DNA of 64,000 bases from Oerskovia turbata. Its GTDB lineage: Bacteria; Actinomycetota; Actinomycetes; Actinomycetales; Cellulomonadaceae. Under the pieces are notes generated by a model that made no database searches, had not been told where the DNA came from, and saw only the letters and a list, made by a program, of their open reading frames with translations. This document shows positions 50,585 through 59,484 of the stretch, in pieces. The number at the start of each line of letters is the position of its first letter. Position 1 is the first letter of the stretch. Where the stretch lies: assembly GCF_000718325.1 (NCBI RefSeq), contig NZ_JOFV01000016.1, positions 14,348 through 78,347 of the forward strand, written 5' to 3'. The position numbers and the translations under genes are program-made.

Positions 50585-51532
50585 CTACCTGCGGGCGAGG
50601 TCGGCCGCGCCGACGATCCCGGCCTCGTTGCCCTGCTGCGCGAGGTCGATCTGTGCCTCGGGACGGTGGCCGCGGGCCGAGAGCTGGTCGGCGAAGGCCT
50701 TGCGGACCGGCTGGAGCAGCAGGTCGCCGGCCGCGCCCACGCCGCCGCCGATGACGATCAGCTCGGGGTCGAGCAGCGCGGTGACCGATGCGGCACCCTC
50801 GCCGATCCAGCGTCCCAGGGTCGCGAGCAGCTCGATCGCGAGCTCGTCGCCCGCCTGCGCGGCCTGCGTGATCTGGGGGCCGTTGAGCTTGGCCGGGTCT
50901 CCGCCCGCGAGCTCGAGCAGGAGGCTCGCACGGTCGGGCTGGGCGATGAGCGCGGCCTGCCCGTCACGCACGAGAGCGCTCCCGGAGGCGTACTGCTCCC
51001 AGCACCCCTCGTGCCCGCAGCCGCAGTAGTGACCGCCGGGCACGACGCGCATGTGACCGACCTCGGCCGCTGCGCCCCAGCGCCCGCGCACGAGCTTGCG
51101 GTCGACGATGACCGCGCCGCCCAGCCCGGTGCCGACCGTGAGCATGAGCATGTCCGAGGCGTCACGGCCCGCGCCGTACGCGAACTCGGCCCAGCCCGCC
51201 GCGTTGGCGTCGTTCTCGACGACGATCTTGACGACGTCGTCGCCGATGAGCGTGCGGACCTTGTCGGCCAGCGGGTACTCGCGCCACGCGATGTTGGGGG
51301 CGAACAGGACCGACGTGCGGTCAGGGCTCACGAAGCCGGCCGCGGCCAGGCCCATGGCCTCGACCTGGAACTCCTTGGACAGCTCCGCGTAGACGTCCGC
51401 GACCGCCGCGTCGATGCTCGCGACGTCGTCGGGCTCGGTGTCGCGACGCGTCTGCGCAAGGATCGTGCCGTTCTCGTCGACCACACCCGCGGCGATCTTC
51501 GTTCCGCCGATGTCGACTCCGATGGCATGCAT
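50585..51532 (-). CDS. glk: ROK-family glucokinase
   Basis: A 315-residue sugar kinase that phosphorylates glucose. The N-terminal phosphate loop is DIGGTK at residues 7-12; the ROK zinc site reads CGCGHEGCWEQY near residue 170, preceded by HMRVVPGG; NDANAAGWAEF holds the catalytic Asp. No DNA-binding domain is present, so it is an enzyme rather than a ROK repressor. Whether ATP or polyphosphate is the donor cannot be read off. The ATG has GAGGA upstream. The 261-bp gap upstream of it and of fadD holds no gene and probably both promoters. Confidence 0.91.
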   Translation of the reverse strand: MHAIGVDIGGTKIAAGVVDENGTILAQTRRDTEPDDVASIDAAVADVYAELSKEFQVEAMGLAAAGFVSPDRTSVLFAPNIAWREYPLADKVRTLIGDDVVKIVVENDANAAGWAEFAYGAGRDASDMLMLTVGTGLGGAVIVDRKLVRGRWGAAAEVGHMRVVPGGHYCGCGHEGCWEQYASGSALVRDGQAALIAQPDRASLLLELAGGDPAKLNGPQITQAAQAGDELAIELLATLGRWIGEGAASVTALLDPELIVIGGGVGAAGDLLLQPVRKAFADQLSARGHRPEAQIDLAQQGNEAGIVGAADLARR

Positions 51533-51793
51533 GTCAGGTCCTCACTCACGTAGCGGTCTGGAACTCCCGATGAGAACACCAGCCGGTAACGGTTGTGCAC
51601 CGCCTCGGCATCGGTTCTGCGTACGTCCGTCGGCTCCGAAGTCCGGTCGCTCCCGGTCTTCACCCAGGTTCGGCCTGAAATCTTGCGCAACAGCGCACAG
51701 CACCATGAAGAGTACCGACTCGACGGCGGTCAACGACACTTGCGACCAGTGGGTACTGTTCTCACACCGTCGACTTCTGCCACTGGAGCCAGC

Positions 51794-53605
51794 ATGGACG
51801 AGTTCAGCGCACCGCGCATCATCGATGTCGATCCCCTCGACAACCTCAACGACCTCTTCGCGACCCGCGTCGCCGCCGGGCCCGACCTCCCCATGATCGA
51901 GGTCAAGAGCGGGCCGGGCGCCCCCTGGAAGACCCTCTCGGCACGGGAGGTCGACGCCGACGTCGTCTCCGTGGCCAAGGGCCTCGTCGCACTGGGCATC
52001 GAGCCCGGCGACCACGTCGGCATCATGTCCCGCACCCGCTACGAGTGGACGCTGCTCGACTGGGCGACCTGGGCCGCGGGAGCCGTGCCCGTGCCCCTCT
52101 ACGAGACCTCGAGCGCCGAGCAGGTCCAGTGGATCCTCTCGGACGCGGCCGTCAAGCTGCTCGTCGTCGAGTCCGCCGCGCACGCCGCGACCGTCGCCGA
52201 GGTCCGCGAGGGGACGCCCGAGCTCCGCGACGTGATCGTGATCGACGACGGCGGGATCGCCGCGCTCAAGGAGGCGGGCAAGGACGTCAGCGACGACGAG
52301 ATCACCCGCCGCCGCGGACTGGCGAACCTCGCCGACGTCGCGACCATCATCTACACCTCGGGCACGACCGGCCGCCCCAAGGGCGCCGAGCTCACGCACG
52401 AGAACTTCTACTCGCTGACCGTCAACGCGGTCGAGGCGCTGCCCGAGGTCTTCGCCGAGGCCAACGGCCGGACGCTGCTCTTCATGCCGCTCGCGCACGT
52501 GTTCGCGCGCTTCATCGGCGTGCTCGTGGTCGCGGGCGGCACGGTGCTGGGCCACACCCCGGACACCAAGACCCTCCTCGAGGACCTGGGCGAGTTCAAG
52601 CCGACGTACATCCTCTCGGTGCCCCGCGTGTTCGAGAAGGTCTACAACTCCTCCGAGCAGAAGGCCGCCGCGGGGGGCAAGGTCAAGATCTTCCACTGGG
52701 CCGCTGCGACCGCGATCGCCTGGTCGCGCGCGCTCGACACCCCCAAGGGCCCCGGCATCGGCCTCACGATCCAGCACAAGGTCGCCGACGCGCTCGTCTA
52801 CAAGAAGCTGCGCGCGGCGCTCGGCGGCCAGACCAAGTGGGCCGTCTCGGGCGGCGCGCCGCTCGGCGAGCGGTTGGGCCACTTCTACCGGGGCATCGGC
52901 ATCCGCATCCTCGAGGGCTACGGCCTGACCGAGTCCACGGCCCCGACGTCGGTCAACCGCCCCACGGCGACCAAGATCGGGACGGTCGGCCCTCAGCTGC
53001 CCGGCTGCGGCGCCAAGATCGCGGAGGACGGCGAGATCCTCCTCCAGGGGCACCACATCTTCCGCGGCTATCACAACAACCCGCAGGCCACGGCCGACGC
53101 GTTCGTCGACGGCTGGTTCCGCACGGGAGACCTGGGCTCGCTCGACGAGGACGGGTTCCTGCGCATCACCGGGCGCAAGAAGGAGATCATCGTGACCGCG
53201 GGCGGGAAGAACGTCGCCCCGGCCGTGCTCGAGGACCGCATCCGGGCGCACGCGCTCGTGAGCCAGTGCGTGGTCGTCGGCGACGGGCAGCCGTTCATCG
53301 GTGCGCTCGTGACGCTCGACCCCGAGGGCCTGCCGGGCTGGCTCGCGATGCACGGCAAGGAGCCCATGAGCGTCGAGGCCGCGGCGCTCGACGTCGACGT
53401 GCTCGCGGCGCTCGACACCGCGGTGGACCGCGCCAACAAGGCCGTCTCGCGCGCCGAGTCGATCCGCAAGTTCACCATCCTGGCCACGGACTTCACGGTC
53501 GAGAACGGGTACCTGACGCCGTCGCTCAAGGTCAAGCGCAGCGTCGTGCTCCAGGACTTCTCGGTCGAGGTCGACGCGATCTACTCGAGCGCGCCCGCGC
53601 AGTGA
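51794..53605 (+). CDS. fadD: long-chain fatty-acid--CoA ligase
   Basis: A 603-residue ANL-superfamily acyl-CoA synthetase, activating fatty acids through an acyl-adenylate. The P-loop is YTSGTTGRPKG near residue 190; the adenylate motif is GYGLTESTAP; the hinge and C-terminal domain show GWFRTGDLGSLDEDGFLRITG and KKEIIVTAGGKNVAP. Position and length match Mycobacterium fadD15 (Rv2187), thought to act in membrane or cell-envelope fatty-acid metabolism. The ATG at 51794 is used. Convergent with the NYN gene, with a hairpin and repeats between. Confidence 0.92.
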   Translation: MDEFSAPRIIDVDPLDNLNDLFATRVAAGPDLPMIEVKSGPGAPWKTLSAREVDADVVSVAKGLVALGIEPGDHVGIMSRTRYEWTLLDWATWAAGAVPVPLYETSSAEQVQWILSDAAVKLLVVESAAHAATVAEVREGTPELRDVIVIDDGGIAALKEAGKDVSDDEITRRRGLANLADVATIIYTSGTTGRPKGAELTHENFYSLTVNAVEALPEVFAEANGRTLLFMPLAHVFARFIGVLVVAGGTVLGHTPDTKTLLEDLGEFKPTYILSVPRVFEKVYNSSEQKAAAGGKVKIFHWAAATAIAWSRALDTPKGPGIGLTIQHKVADALVYKKLRAALGGQTKWAVSGGAPLGERLGHFYRGIGIRILEGYGLTESTAPTSVNRPTATKIGTVGPQLPGCGAKIAEDGEILLQGHHIFRGYHNNPQATADAFVDGWFRTGDLGSLDEDGFLRITGRKKEIIVTAGGKNVAPAVLEDRIRAHALVSQCVVVGDGQPFIGALVTLDPEGLPGWLAMHGKEPMSVEAAALDVDVLAALDTAVDRANKAVSRAESIRKFTILATDFTVENGYLTPSLKVKRSVVLQDFSVEVDAIYSSAPAQ

Positions 53606-53652
53606 CCTGACGCGACCTGAGTCGCCTGCACGTCGGGCGCGGCGGGCCCAGG

Positions 53653-53679
53653 CGGCCGGCCCCCACCAGGGGCCGGCCG
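53653..53679. terminator. bidirectional hairpin terminator
   Basis: CGGCCGGCCCC (53653-53663) pairs exactly with GGGGCCGGCCG (53669-53679). It lies between the convergent ends of fadD and the NYN gene. Confidence 0.8.
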
Positions 53680-53701
53680 TCGTCACGTCCCGGCAGGCTC
53701 C

Positions 53702-53740
53702 GCCGAGGGTGACGCACCCACGCGCCGAGGGTGACGCACC
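53702..53740. repeat. two-copy 22-bp-period intergenic repeat
   Basis: GCCGAGGGTGACGCACC occurs at 53702-53718 and 53724-53740, 22 bp apart. The unit and the period match the three-copy array at 34072-34127 (there in the opposite orientation). Both arrays lie in convergent gaps. Confidence 0.85.
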
Positions 53741-53749
53741 GGCGGACGC

Positions 53750-55222
53750 TCAGAGCCGCGCGAGCCGCCCGACGAGCGCGGGCGAGCCGATCGCGACCGC
53801 GCCCATGGCCTGGACGTCGTCGGCGACCTCGCGGTCGCTCGTCACGACGGCCACGGGCCGACCCTCGGGCTCCGCGGCGACCAGGCGCCGGATCAGGTGG
53901 TCGGCGATCTCCCCGGACGAGAACAGGACCCGGACCCCGCGCGTGCTCGCGGGCGGCATGTGCCCCAGCTCCTGGCCGTCGAAGCAGCACGTGACCTCGG
54001 CGCCCGTGCGCGAGGCGATGCGCACGAGCCCGTCGACGAGGCGACGCCTCTGCTGCGCGAGGGTGAGCGTGCCGAACCCCGACTTGCTGACGTTGTACCC
54101 GTCGACGATCAGGTGCATCTGGGGCACGGCGAGCACGTCGTCGAGCAGTGCCGGGTCGTCGCCCGCGCGGCCCCGTGAGCCCGGTCGTGTCGTGCTGCCC
54201 GTGCCGTGGCCGGCGGCGTCGACCTCGACGGGTGCCACGGTGTCGCCGGGTCGCAGCGTGGTCGGCGGGAGCCCGAGCTCCCGGCGGAGGCCGACCGCGG
54301 CGTCGACGACGGTCTCCAGCAGCAGGCGCGCCCGCGCGTTCGCGAGCTCGGCCCCGGTGTGCGTGAGGGTGCGCGCCTCGTCGCGGGCCGCGTGGGCCCG
54401 TTCGAGCACGACCGCGGCCTCGCGCCGCTCCGTGGCTGCCTGCGCGCAGAGCGCCTCGGCGGCCTGCGTGCGCGCGTCGGCCTCCGCGCGGGCCGCGCGC
54501 GCCTCGGAGCGGGCCCGGTCGGCGTCCGAGCGCAGCCTGCGCTCGGCGCGGCGCAGGCTCGCGACCTCGGCACGGGCCTCCTCGAGCGCCGCACGGTCCG
54601 CGGCCGCGGCCTGCTTGGCCGCGTCGAGCTCGGCGAGGGCCCTGTCGCGCTCGATCACGGCCCGTTCGGCCTCCTGGGCCTGGCGTTGCTCGTGCGCGCG
54701 CTCCTGGGCGTCCTGGAGCGCGCGCACGAGGTAGGTCTCCCAGCCGTCCGGACGCAGCAGGAACGCACCGACGGCCAGGTCCACGGCGTGCCCCGCCCGG
54801 TCGCGGGCGGCCGGTCCGGGCTCGCCGTCCTGCCCGACGGCGCCGCTCACCTCGGGTGCGACCGTGCGGTCGGCGTCGTCGGGCACGAGCTCGCGCGCTT
54901 CCCGCGGGTGCACCGTGCTCCACGCAGCCGCGACCGCGGACCGGAACGACGGGCTCGTCTCGAGCGCCTGCCAGAGCGGGACCGCGCCGGACGCGGCGCG
55001 CCGGCGGGGGGCGAAGGTCCTGACGCGGCGCAGCGAGGACGGGACCGCGGCGGGGTCCCACGCGCCGAGCGTGCGGGCGGCCAGCTCGAGGAGCTGGGCA
55101 CGGACCTCGGGAGTGACGGGCGGGAGGGAGGCGTCACCCTCGGGCTGCGGGCCCGTGGACTGTCCCGGCAGGTCGGCCGAGTGCTGCACAGCGTCCTTGT
55201 TGTCCCGACTCGTCCCATCCAT
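53750..55222 (-). CDS. NYN (YacP-type) domain protein with long coiled coil
   Basis: A 490-residue protein. Residues about 30-165 form an unfamiliar N-terminal region (QLLELAARTLGAWDPAAVPSS); about 165-320 are a heptad-rich coiled coil of Ala, Arg, Glu and Gln; from about 368 a NYN/PIN-like domain begins with MHLIVDGYNVSKSGFGTLTL (DGYN at 374-377) and contains CCFDGQ and VTSDREVADD, the acidic metal positions of YacP/Rae1-like ribonucleases. It is therefore probably an RNase with a dimerising rod. The ATG at 55222 is used. It is divergent from a DEDD exonuclease/GIY-YIG gene, with only 128 bp between. Confidence 0.85.
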   Translation of the reverse strand: MDGTSRDNKDAVQHSADLPGQSTGPQPEGDASLPPVTPEVRAQLLELAARTLGAWDPAAVPSSLRRVRTFAPRRRAASGAVPLWQALETSPSFRSAVAAAWSTVHPREARELVPDDADRTVAPEVSGAVGQDGEPGPAARDRAGHAVDLAVGAFLLRPDGWETYLVRALQDAQERAHEQRQAQEAERAVIERDRALAELDAAKQAAAADRAALEEARAEVASLRRAERRLRSDADRARSEARAARAEADARTQAAEALCAQAATERREAAVVLERAHAARDEARTLTHTGAELANARARLLLETVVDAAVGLRRELGLPPTTLRPGDTVAPVEVDAAGHGTGSTTRPGSRGRAGDDPALLDDVLAVPQMHLIVDGYNVSKSGFGTLTLAQQRRRLVDGLVRIASRTGAEVTCCFDGQELGHMPPASTRGVRVLFSSGEIADHLIRRLVAAEPEGRPVAVVTSDREVADDVQAMGAVAIGSPALVGRLARL

Positions 55223-55350
55223 GGGTCAACACTACGGGCCCACGGGACGTCGGGGCCCGGCGGCACGGCGCGGGTGTGCGGGCGGGTGCGTGCCGCGTGC
55301 CGGCCGGGGATCCGCCGGGCGTGTCGGTACCCCCGGGTAGGTTCTGGCCC

Positions 55351-57201
55351 ATGCCGTCCCCGACCGCCGCAGCCTCGGCCGCTCCCCCGCAGCTCTCGGT
55401 CCGTGCGTTCACCCCGGACGGCGTGCCCGGGAGCACGCCCGTCCAGCTCGGCCTCGACGAGCTGGGCACCCCGCTGCGGGACGTCACGTTCGTCGTGGTG
55501 GACCTCGAGACGACGGGCGGCTCGCCGGCCTCGGCGGGCATCACCGAGATCGGCGCCGTCAAGGTCCGCGGCGGCGAGGTCCTCGGTGAGTTCCAGACCC
55601 TCGTCGACCCCGGCACGCCCGTCCCGGCGTTCATCGCCCGCCTCACCGGGATCACCACCGCGATGGTCGCGACCGCACCCCCGATCCGGGCAGTGCTGCC
55701 CTCGTTCCTCGAGTTCTCCCGGGGCGCGGTCCTGGTCGCGCACAACGCGCCGTTCGACATCGGCTTCCTCAAGGCGGCCGCGCGCGACGCGGGCTACGAC
55801 TGGCCCGGCAACCAGGTCCTCGACACGGTCCCTCTCGCCCGACGCGTCGTGACACGCGACGAGGCCCCCAACCACAAGCTCTCGACGCTCGCCGCGCTCT
55901 TCCACGCTGCCGTGACCCCGGAGCACCGGGCGTTGGCCGACGCGCGCGCCACGGTCGACGTCCTGCACGCGCTGCTCGAACGGCTCGCCCCGTTCGGTGT
56001 CACGCACCTCGAGGACCTCGCGACCGCGACGGACCCGGTCCCGCCCGACGTGCGGCGCAAGCGCACGCTCGCCGACGGTCTCCCGGACGCACCGGGCGTC
56101 TACCTGTTCCGCGGGCCGGGCGAGGAGGTCCTGTACGTGGGGACGTCGACCTCGATCCGCCGCCGGGTCCGCAGCTACTTCACGGCCGCGGAGAAGCGCA
56201 GCCGCATGACCGAGATGGTGCGCATCGCGCACGCCGTGACGCCCGTCGTGTGCGCGACCGTGCTCGAGGCGCAGGTGCGCGAGCTGCGGCTCATCGCCGA
56301 GCACTCGCCCCGCTACAACCGTCGTTCCAAGTTTCCCGAGCGCATGAGCTGGGTGCGACTGACGCGCGAGCACCACCCGCGGCTCTCGATCGTCCAGGAC
56401 GTCAGGCCCGATGCCGCGCACATCGGCCCCTACTCGTCGCGGAGACAGGCCCAGCAGGCGATCGACGCGATGCACGACGCGCTGCCCCTGCGCCAGTGCA
56501 CGCCGCGCCTGCCGCTGCTGCCCGCCCCTGGGACCAGCGCGTGCGCTCTCGCCGAGATGGGGCGGTGCGGCGCGCCCTGCACGACGAAGCAGGAACCGGA
56601 CGGCTACCCCGCCGTCGTGGACCGAGCACGGCGGACGCTGCTCGCAGACCCGAGCGACGTCGTCGAGCCCCTGACCGCGAGGATCGCCGCGCTCGCCGCC
56701 GACGAACGCTACGAGCAGGCCGCCGAGGTCACCGCGCGCCTCGAGGCGTTCCTGCTCGGGGCGGGACGCGCGCAACGGCTCGGGCCGCTCGCGGAGTGCG
56801 CCGAGCTCGTCGCCGCCAAGGCCCTCGACCGGGGCGGGTGGGAGATCGTCGTGGTGCGCCACGCCCGCCTCGCGGCGACCGGGGTCTCGGCCCCGGGCGC
56901 CGACCCGTGGCCCACCGTCGAGGCGCTCGTCGCGACGGCCGAGGAGGTCACGCCGCCCGTCGCGCCCGCGCCCGCCTGCCACCCGCACGAGGCCGAGCTC
57001 GTGCTCGGCTGGCTGGAGCAGCCGGGTGTCCGGCTGGTCGACGTGACGCACCCCCTCGCGTGGCCCGTCCGCTCGGCACGCGCCTTCGCGGACCGCGACC
57101 GCACCGCGCAGCACGTCGCCCAGCACGTCGAGGCTAGATTGGACCCCGGTTCGTCGAACGACGAGCCCCGCGCCTCGGACCCGACGGAGGACCCATGCTG
57201 A
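55351..57201 (+). CDS. DEDD exonuclease fused to a UvrC-type GIY-YIG domain
   Basis: A 616-residue two-nuclease protein. Residues about 45-215 are a DnaQ-type 3'-5' exonuclease: VVDLETTGGSP (Asp51, Glu53), VAHNAPFDIGFLK and the EHRALADARATVDVL His-Asp motif. Residues about 245-335 are a GIY-YIG domain like UvrC/Cho: LPDAPGVYLFRGPGEEVLYV, GTSTSIRRRVRSYF and HSPRYNRRSKFPER. A UvrBC-like helical segment (DPSDVVEPLTARIAALAADE region) follows, with a CALAEMGRCGAPC stretch. This architecture is a known actinobacterial repair family (Rv2191 position). TAGGTT lies seven bases before the ATG. It overlaps the next gene by seven bases. Confidence 0.9.
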   Translation: MPSPTAAASAAPPQLSVRAFTPDGVPGSTPVQLGLDELGTPLRDVTFVVVDLETTGGSPASAGITEIGAVKVRGGEVLGEFQTLVDPGTPVPAFIARLTGITTAMVATAPPIRAVLPSFLEFSRGAVLVAHNAPFDIGFLKAAARDAGYDWPGNQVLDTVPLARRVVTRDEAPNHKLSTLAALFHAAVTPEHRALADARATVDVLHALLERLAPFGVTHLEDLATATDPVPPDVRRKRTLADGLPDAPGVYLFRGPGEEVLYVGTSTSIRRRVRSYFTAAEKRSRMTEMVRIAHAVTPVVCATVLEAQVRELRLIAEHSPRYNRRSKFPERMSWVRLTREHHPRLSIVQDVRPDAAHIGPYSSRRQAQQAIDAMHDALPLRQCTPRLPLLPAPGTSACALAEMGRCGAPCTTKQEPDGYPAVVDRARRTLLADPSDVVEPLTARIAALAADERYEQAAEVTARLEAFLLGAGRAQRLGPLAECAELVAAKALDRGGWEIVVVRHARLAATGVSAPGADPWPTVEALVATAEEVTPPVAPAPACHPHEAELVLGWLEQPGVRLVDVTHPLAWPVRSARAFADRDRTAQHVAQHVEARLDPGSSNDEPRASDPTEDPC

Positions 57202-57476
57202 CCGCGATCGTGCTGATCGACACCGAACCGAACCTCATCCCCGAGGTGGCCTCGCAGGTCGCCGCGCTCCGCGGTGTCAGCGAGGTCTACTCGGTCACCG
57301 GGAAGGCCGACCTCGTGGCCATGGTCCGCGTCCAGGAGCACGACGACCTCGCCGACGTGATCGCCGACCGGGTCAGCAAGATCGAGGGCGTGCTGCGCAC
57401 CGAGACCTTCATCGCGTTCCGCGCGTACTCCGACGTCGACCTCGAGCAGGCCTTCGCCCTGGGGCTCGACGACTGA
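57195..57476 (+). CDS. stand-alone RAM (Lrp/AsnC effector-binding) protein
   Basis: A 93-residue protein consisting only of the ligand-binding half of Lrp/AsnC regulators (LTAIVLIDTEPNLIPEVASQ, LRGVSEVYSVTGKADLVAMV, IEGVLRTETFIAF). There is no DNA-binding helix-turn-helix. Such proteins bind amino acids and form octamers or join full-length Lrp partners. The ATG overlaps the exonuclease stop by seven bases and has GGAGG five bases upstream. A TAGATT hexamer inside the exonuclease gene could give an extra promoter. It precedes the trpD region, which is convergent. Confidence 0.88.
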   Translation: MLTAIVLIDTEPNLIPEVASQVAALRGVSEVYSVTGKADLVAMVRVQEHDDLADVIADRVSKIEGVLRTETFIAFRAYSDVDLEQAFALGLDD

Positions 57477-57483
57477 CCCACGC

Positions 57484-57529
57484 ACGAGGGCGGGGTGCGG
57501 ACGCTCTCCCGTCCGCACCCCGCCCTCGT
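57484..57529. terminator. bidirectional 20-bp hairpin terminator
   Basis: ACGAGGGCGGGGTGCGGACG (57484-57503) is matched exactly by its complement at 57510-57529, leaving a six-base loop. It lies between the convergent ends of the RAM gene and trpD. Confidence 0.93.
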
Positions 57530-57542
57530 CGTTCGCCTGTCG

Positions 57543-58664
57543 TCAGCGCGTCGAGGCGGCGACCCAGCGCTCCAGGACGCCCGCCGCCGCCCCGGAGTCC
57601 ACGCTCGTCGCCGCGTGCGCCATGCCCGCGCGCAGACGCTCGACGAGGGTCCCCTCCGCGGTCCCGGGCAGGCTCGCGTCCGCGACGAGCGCGGCCGCGG
57701 CGTTGAGCAGCACGGTCTCCCGCACGGGACCGGCCTCGCCCGCGAGCACGCGACGCGCGACCTCGGCGTTGAACGTCGCGTCGGCCCCGCGCAGGTCCTC
57801 GACCGAGATCCGCTGCAGGCCGAGCTCGGCCGCGGCGTCGAGCGACCGGGTCGTGACCGAGCCGTCACGCACCTCCCAGACGGTCGAGGTTCCGGTCGCC
57901 GCGAGCTCGTCGAGGCCGTCGTCCCCCCGGAACACGAGGGCCGAGGTGCCGCGCGACGCGAAGACGCCGGCCACGAGCGGTGCCATGCGCTCGTCGGCGA
58001 CCCCGACGGCGGTCGCGGGAGGCTGGGCCGGGTTCGTCAAGGGCCCGAGGAAGTTGAACGCCGTCGGGATCCCGAGCTCCTTGCGCGCGACCGCCGAGTG
58101 CCGGAACGAGGGGTGGAAGACCTGCGCGAAGCAGAACGTGATGCCGACCTCCTCGACCAGCTGCGTGACCCGCTCCGGGGACTGGTCGAGGCGGATGCCC
58201 AGGACCTCGAGCACGTCGGCCGAGCCCGACGACGACGACGCAGCCCGGTTGCCGTGCTTGACGACCCGCACGCCCGTCCCGGCGATCACAACCGCAGCCA
58301 TGGTCGAGATGTTGACCGTGTGCGCTCGGTCGCCGCCCGTCCCGACGATGTCCACCGTCGGGCCCTGCACCGTGAACCGGGTCGCGTGAGCCAGCATCGC
58401 GTCGGCCAGGCCTCGCAGCTCGCCCACGGTCTCGCCCTTGGACCGCAGCGCGACGAGGAACGCAGCGAGGCGGACCGGGCTGACCTCTCCCGACAGGACC
58501 ATGTCCATGGCCCACGCCGTCATCTGCGGGGTCAGCTCGCGCCCCGCGATGAGCTCGGAGAGGAGGCCCGGCCACGACGGCGCCGTCTGCTCAGGCACCA
58601 GGGAGGCGCCCTGGGGTGCGAGGACGGACGGGACGGTTGCCGGTGTGCCCGGTGTCGTGGTCAC
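57543..58664 (-). CDS. trpD: anthranilate phosphoribosyltransferase
   Basis: A 373-residue enzyme transferring phosphoribose to anthranilate in tryptophan synthesis. Visible motifs: the phosphoribosyl-diphosphate loop [14 protein letters not shown] near residue 112, [18 protein letters not shown] and [22 protein letters not shown]. The N terminus carries about 25 extra residues before the conserved helices. It is monocistronic and matches Rv2192c in position. The start is a GTG; the preceding receiver-like gene is on the same strand, with 20 bp between. Confidence 0.94.
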   Translation of the reverse strand: MTTTPGTPATVPSVLAPQGASLVPEQTAPSWPGLLSELIAGRELTPQMTAWAMDMVLSGEVSPVRLAAFLVALRSKGETVGELRGLADAMLAHATRFTVQGPTVDIVGTGGDRAHTVNISTMAAVVIAGTGVRVVKHGNRAASSSSGSADVLEVLGIRLDQSPERVTQLVEEVGITFCFAQVFHPSFRHSAVARKELGIPTAFNFLGPLTNPAQPPATAVGVADERMAPLVAGVFASRGTSALVFRGDDGLDELAATGTSTVWEVRDGSVTTRSLDAAAELGLQRISVEDLRGADATFNAEVARRVLAGEAGPVRETVLLNAAAALVADASLPGTAEGTLVERLRAGMAHAATSVDSGAAAGVLERWVAASTR

Positions 58665-58684
58665 GGGATCTGCCCTTCATGAGG

Positions 58685-59140
58685 TCATTCGACCAGCGAG
58701 ACGATCGCTCGCTGCAGCTCGATCGCGTCGAACGGCCGGGGGACGGCCTCGTCGGCGAGCGACCACGATGCTAGCCAACCGTCCTGCGGCCTGCCGGTGA
58801 GGACCAGAACCGGGGGGCACCGGAAGATCTCGTTCTTGAGCTGGCGGCACAGGCCCATTCCTCCGGCCTTGTCGGCCTCGCCGTCGAGCACGAGGAGGTC
58901 CCATCCGCCGGCGTCGGCCGCGGCCACGACGGCCGTGGAGGTCGCGACCTCCTTCCAGACGATGTCGGGTGCTCCTGCCCGCACGCGACGCCCGACGGCG
59001 AGGCGCACCTGCTCCCGCACCGTCACGTCGTCGCTGTAGAGCAGGATGTGCGGCGCGCGTGCGGCCTGGGCCGGCCCGACCCCGGACAGCGCGTCCTGCT
59101 CGGGGTGGGTGGTGGTCAGGTCGCTCGTCGTCGACGTCAT
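58685..59140 (-). CDS. degenerate receiver-domain protein
   Basis: A 151-residue protein with the fold pattern of a response-regulator receiver domain and no output domain. HILLYSDDVTVREQV gives the first acidic pair (Asp37, Asp38), LLVLDGEAD gives the phospho-acceptor candidate Asp86, VLVLTGRP gives the hydroxyl position (Thr115), but the last key position, normally Lys, is Arg135 in VPRPFD. The first 29 residues are low complexity. The ATG at 59140 has AAGGAGG five bases upstream. It lies between trpD (same strand) and the respiratory cluster, and could be a stand-alone signalling or pseudo-receiver protein. Confidence 0.78.
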   Translation of the reverse strand: MTSTTSDLTTTHPEQDALSGVGPAQAARAPHILLYSDDVTVREQVRLAVGRRVRAGAPDIVWKEVATSTAVVAAADAGGWDLLVLDGEADKAGGMGLCRQLKNEIFRCPPVLVLTGRPQDGWLASWSLADEAVPRPFDAIELQRAIVSLVE

Positions 59141-59484
59141 CGTCGCCTCCTTCTGGGTCGGGTCTCGTCCGGTTCCCGGTCGAGCCTGCGTGCCTGCCGG
59201 TCGTCCGGTGGGAGACCACCGCGATCACCGAGCCGCAGGCACAGCACTCCTGGGAATCTTGGCACGTGCGGCGCCCGGGCGACATCCTCGCGCGCCGGGG
59301 CGGACGAGGGTGTTCCAGGCCGTGGTCACGGCTCCCGAAATACCGCCGTTTCATGGCACTTCACCGTGATCCGTCATGAAGTGCAGGGCTTGGTGGGAGA
59401 ATCTGGAGAGTTTGTGAGATTCGCCGCGCGCAACCCCCCGATCCAGTGGTCCAAATCGCTCCGCGGTCGGCCATAATGGCTGAT
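59141..59484. promoter_or_regulatory. divergent regulatory gap before ctaE-qcrCAB
   Basis: No gene is seen in these 344 bases. They hold the ribosome site of the receiver-like gene at the left, an inverted repeat GCACTTCA (59356-59363) / TGAAGTGC (59377-59384) with a 13-base centre, and CATAAT at 59472-59477, a good -10 hexamer seven bases before the ctaE GTG. A short GGTCTC/GAGACC pair near the left edge could form a hairpin. The inverted repeat is well placed to be an operator for the respiratory genes or for the receiver gene. Confidence 0.45.
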
